From positions 124,001 through 188,000 of the forward strand of contig NZ_JAQZAM010000013.1 in assembly GCF_028737215.1 (NCBI RefSeq): DNA of 64,000 nt, written 5' to 3'. Position 1 is the stretch's first letter. Each line of letters opens with the position of its first letter. Position numbers and translations under genes: made by a program. Source of the stretch: Actinomycetospora chibensis (GTDB lineage: Bacteria > Actinomycetota > Actinomycetes > Mycobacteriales > Pseudonocardiaceae). The notes under the pieces are model-generated. The model was not told where the DNA came from. It searched no databases and saw only the letters and a list, made by a program, of their open reading frames with translations. Shown here piece by piece: positions 63,176 to 64,000 of the stretch.

Positions 63176-64000
63176 TCAGCGTCGAGCGTGCGGCGAGGAG
63201 GGGACGGACGCCCCGGCCGGACCTTCCAGTCGGGTTTCCAGTCGCGAGCGCAGCTCGCGCCGGGATGTCACGCCGAGCTTCGCGTAGACGTTGCTGAGGT
63301 GGTACGCGACGGTGCGCGGGGTGATGTAGAGGTCGCTCCCGACCTCGCGGTTCGTGAGCCCCCGCGCGACGAGGGCGACGACGGCCTCCTCGTGCGGGGT
63401 CAGCCCGAGCGCGCCGGGATCGCTGCTGGTCGGCGCCGGCGTGAGCCCGGCCGCGTGCAGCAGCTCCTCGGCGCGGGCACACCACGGCGCGGCACCGAGG
63501 CGGGCGAGGGTGTCGCGGGCGGTGCGCAGGAGGTCGACGCCGGCCCGGCGCTCGCCGGCCGCGAGCAGGCGGCGCCCGATCTCGGTCTCCAGGCGGGCCA
63601 CCGCGTGCGGGGCGACCACGTCGGCGACGCCCGCCTCGGCCACCGAGCGCCGGGCGGCCCCGAGCCGGACCCGCAGCCGCGCGACGTCGACGGCGTACCG
63701 GCCGGTCGCCCGCGGGGCAAGGGCGTCGAGCGCCGCCGCGGCCTCGTCGACCCGGCCCAGGGACAGCAGCGCCTCGGCCTCGAGCACCCGCGGGGCGAGC
63801 ACCCCGAGGCCGTCGGCCGCCGCTCGCACCGCAGGCTCCTGCGCCGGCGCGAGCGCCCGCAGCACCCCGTGGGGATCGTCCTCGACCTCCGCGAGCACCG
63901 CCCCCGCGACCGACGTGCACAGGTCGACGCCCCACCAGTGCGGGCCGTGCGCCGCCGCCGCCGCGAGGTGGGTCCGCGCCTCGTCCCCGCGTCCCCGGAT
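63176..64000 (-). CDS. LuxR-family transcriptional regulator, C-terminal part (cut by window edge)
   Basis: The last 274 residues of a regulator whose start lies beyond the window. The C terminus has a LuxR helix-turn-helix: LTPHEEAVVALVARGLTNREVGSDLYITPRTVAYHLSNVYAKLGVTSRREL. Upstream are Ala/Leu-rich repeats (VLEAEALLSLGRVDEAAAALDALAP, LETEIGRRLLAAGERRAGVDLLRTARDTLARLGA) of the tetratricopeptide-like type found in large ATP-binding LuxR (LAL) regulators. It heads the operon with the 51-residue protein, membrane protein and CYP102 and probably controls it. Confidence 0.85.
   Translation of the reverse strand: MRGRGDEARTHLAAAAAHGPHWWGVDLCTSVAGAVLAEVEDDPHGVLRALAPAQEPAVRAAADGLGVLAPRVLEAEALLSLGRVDEAAAALDALAPRATGRYAVDVARLRVRLGAARRSVAEAGVADVVAPHAVARLETEIGRRLLAAGERRAGVDLLRTARDTLARLGAAPWCARAEELLHAAGLTPAPTSSDPGALGLTPHEEAVVALVARGLTNREVGSDLYITPRTVAYHLSNVYAKLGVTSRRELRSRLETRLEGPAGASVPSSPHARR

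Overview
The window is chromosomal DNA of a very GC-rich actinobacterium. Most starts are GTG or ATG with GGAGG-type ribosome binding sites, and many genes join by 4-base ATGA or GTGA overlaps. One block (about 6.5-20.4 kb) carries the same genes in the same order as Mycobacterium tuberculosis Rv0948c-Rv0957, inverted. That conservation, with the accessory catabolic gene content, suggests the Pseudonocardiales or a close relative; the genus is an inference. No rRNA, tRNA, CRISPR array, prophage or transposase was found.

1-4.2 kb: an SOS mutagenesis cassette (imuA', imuB, dnaE2; dnaE2 runs off the left edge). Both promoters carry perfect LexA half-sites, and a divergent HxlR regulator/Rid-family pair sits between imuB and dnaE2. 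4.4-6.5 kb: a uronate-dehydrogenase-like enzyme, an AroQ-fold chorismate mutase homologue and an alpha/beta hydrolase. 6.5-20.4 kb: the conserved core block purH, purN, DUF6350, DUF5336, sucD, sucC, an extra lipase, an M23 peptidase, uvrD/pcrA, and a second chorismate mutase. The second chorismate mutase is preceded by a Phe/Tyr-rich leader peptide and what looks like a complete transcription attenuator.

20.6-28.9 kb: an envelope and signalling region. It holds a small membrane protein, a 680-residue membrane-anchored protein built largely of 11-residue repeats, a Ser/Thr protein kinase with an external sensor domain, and a PspC-type module (response regulator, PspC-histidine kinase, PspC/LiaF-like protein, Tyr-repeat membrane protein).

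28.9-43.5 kb: a nitrogen-scavenging island with a copper amine oxidase and its permease, a second permease with an IclR-type regulator, a PucR-type regulator with a flavin monooxygenase, a urease-like UreAB/UreC pair without maturation genes, an amidohydrolase, an MHS transporter, a cupin and a MarR regulator. 43.6-47 kb: a class I aminotransferase, guaA and a PadR regulator.

47-51 kb: a flavin monooxygenase, a cytochrome P450, a TetR regulator and a DinB-like protein. 50.9-57.6 kb: a compact route for gamma-resorcylate/resorcinol catabolism (decarboxylase, flavin hydroxylase, hydroxyquinol 1,2-dioxygenase, maleylacetate reductase, transporter, IclR regulator). 57.7-64 kb: an RtcB RNA ligase, then a four-gene minus-strand operon (LuxR regulator cut by the right edge, 51-residue protein, membrane protein, self-sufficient CYP102-type P450).

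Several convergent gene ends are closed by long palindromes. Two of these palindrome families occur twice in the window, and one copy has been absorbed into the coding end of a tetR gene.
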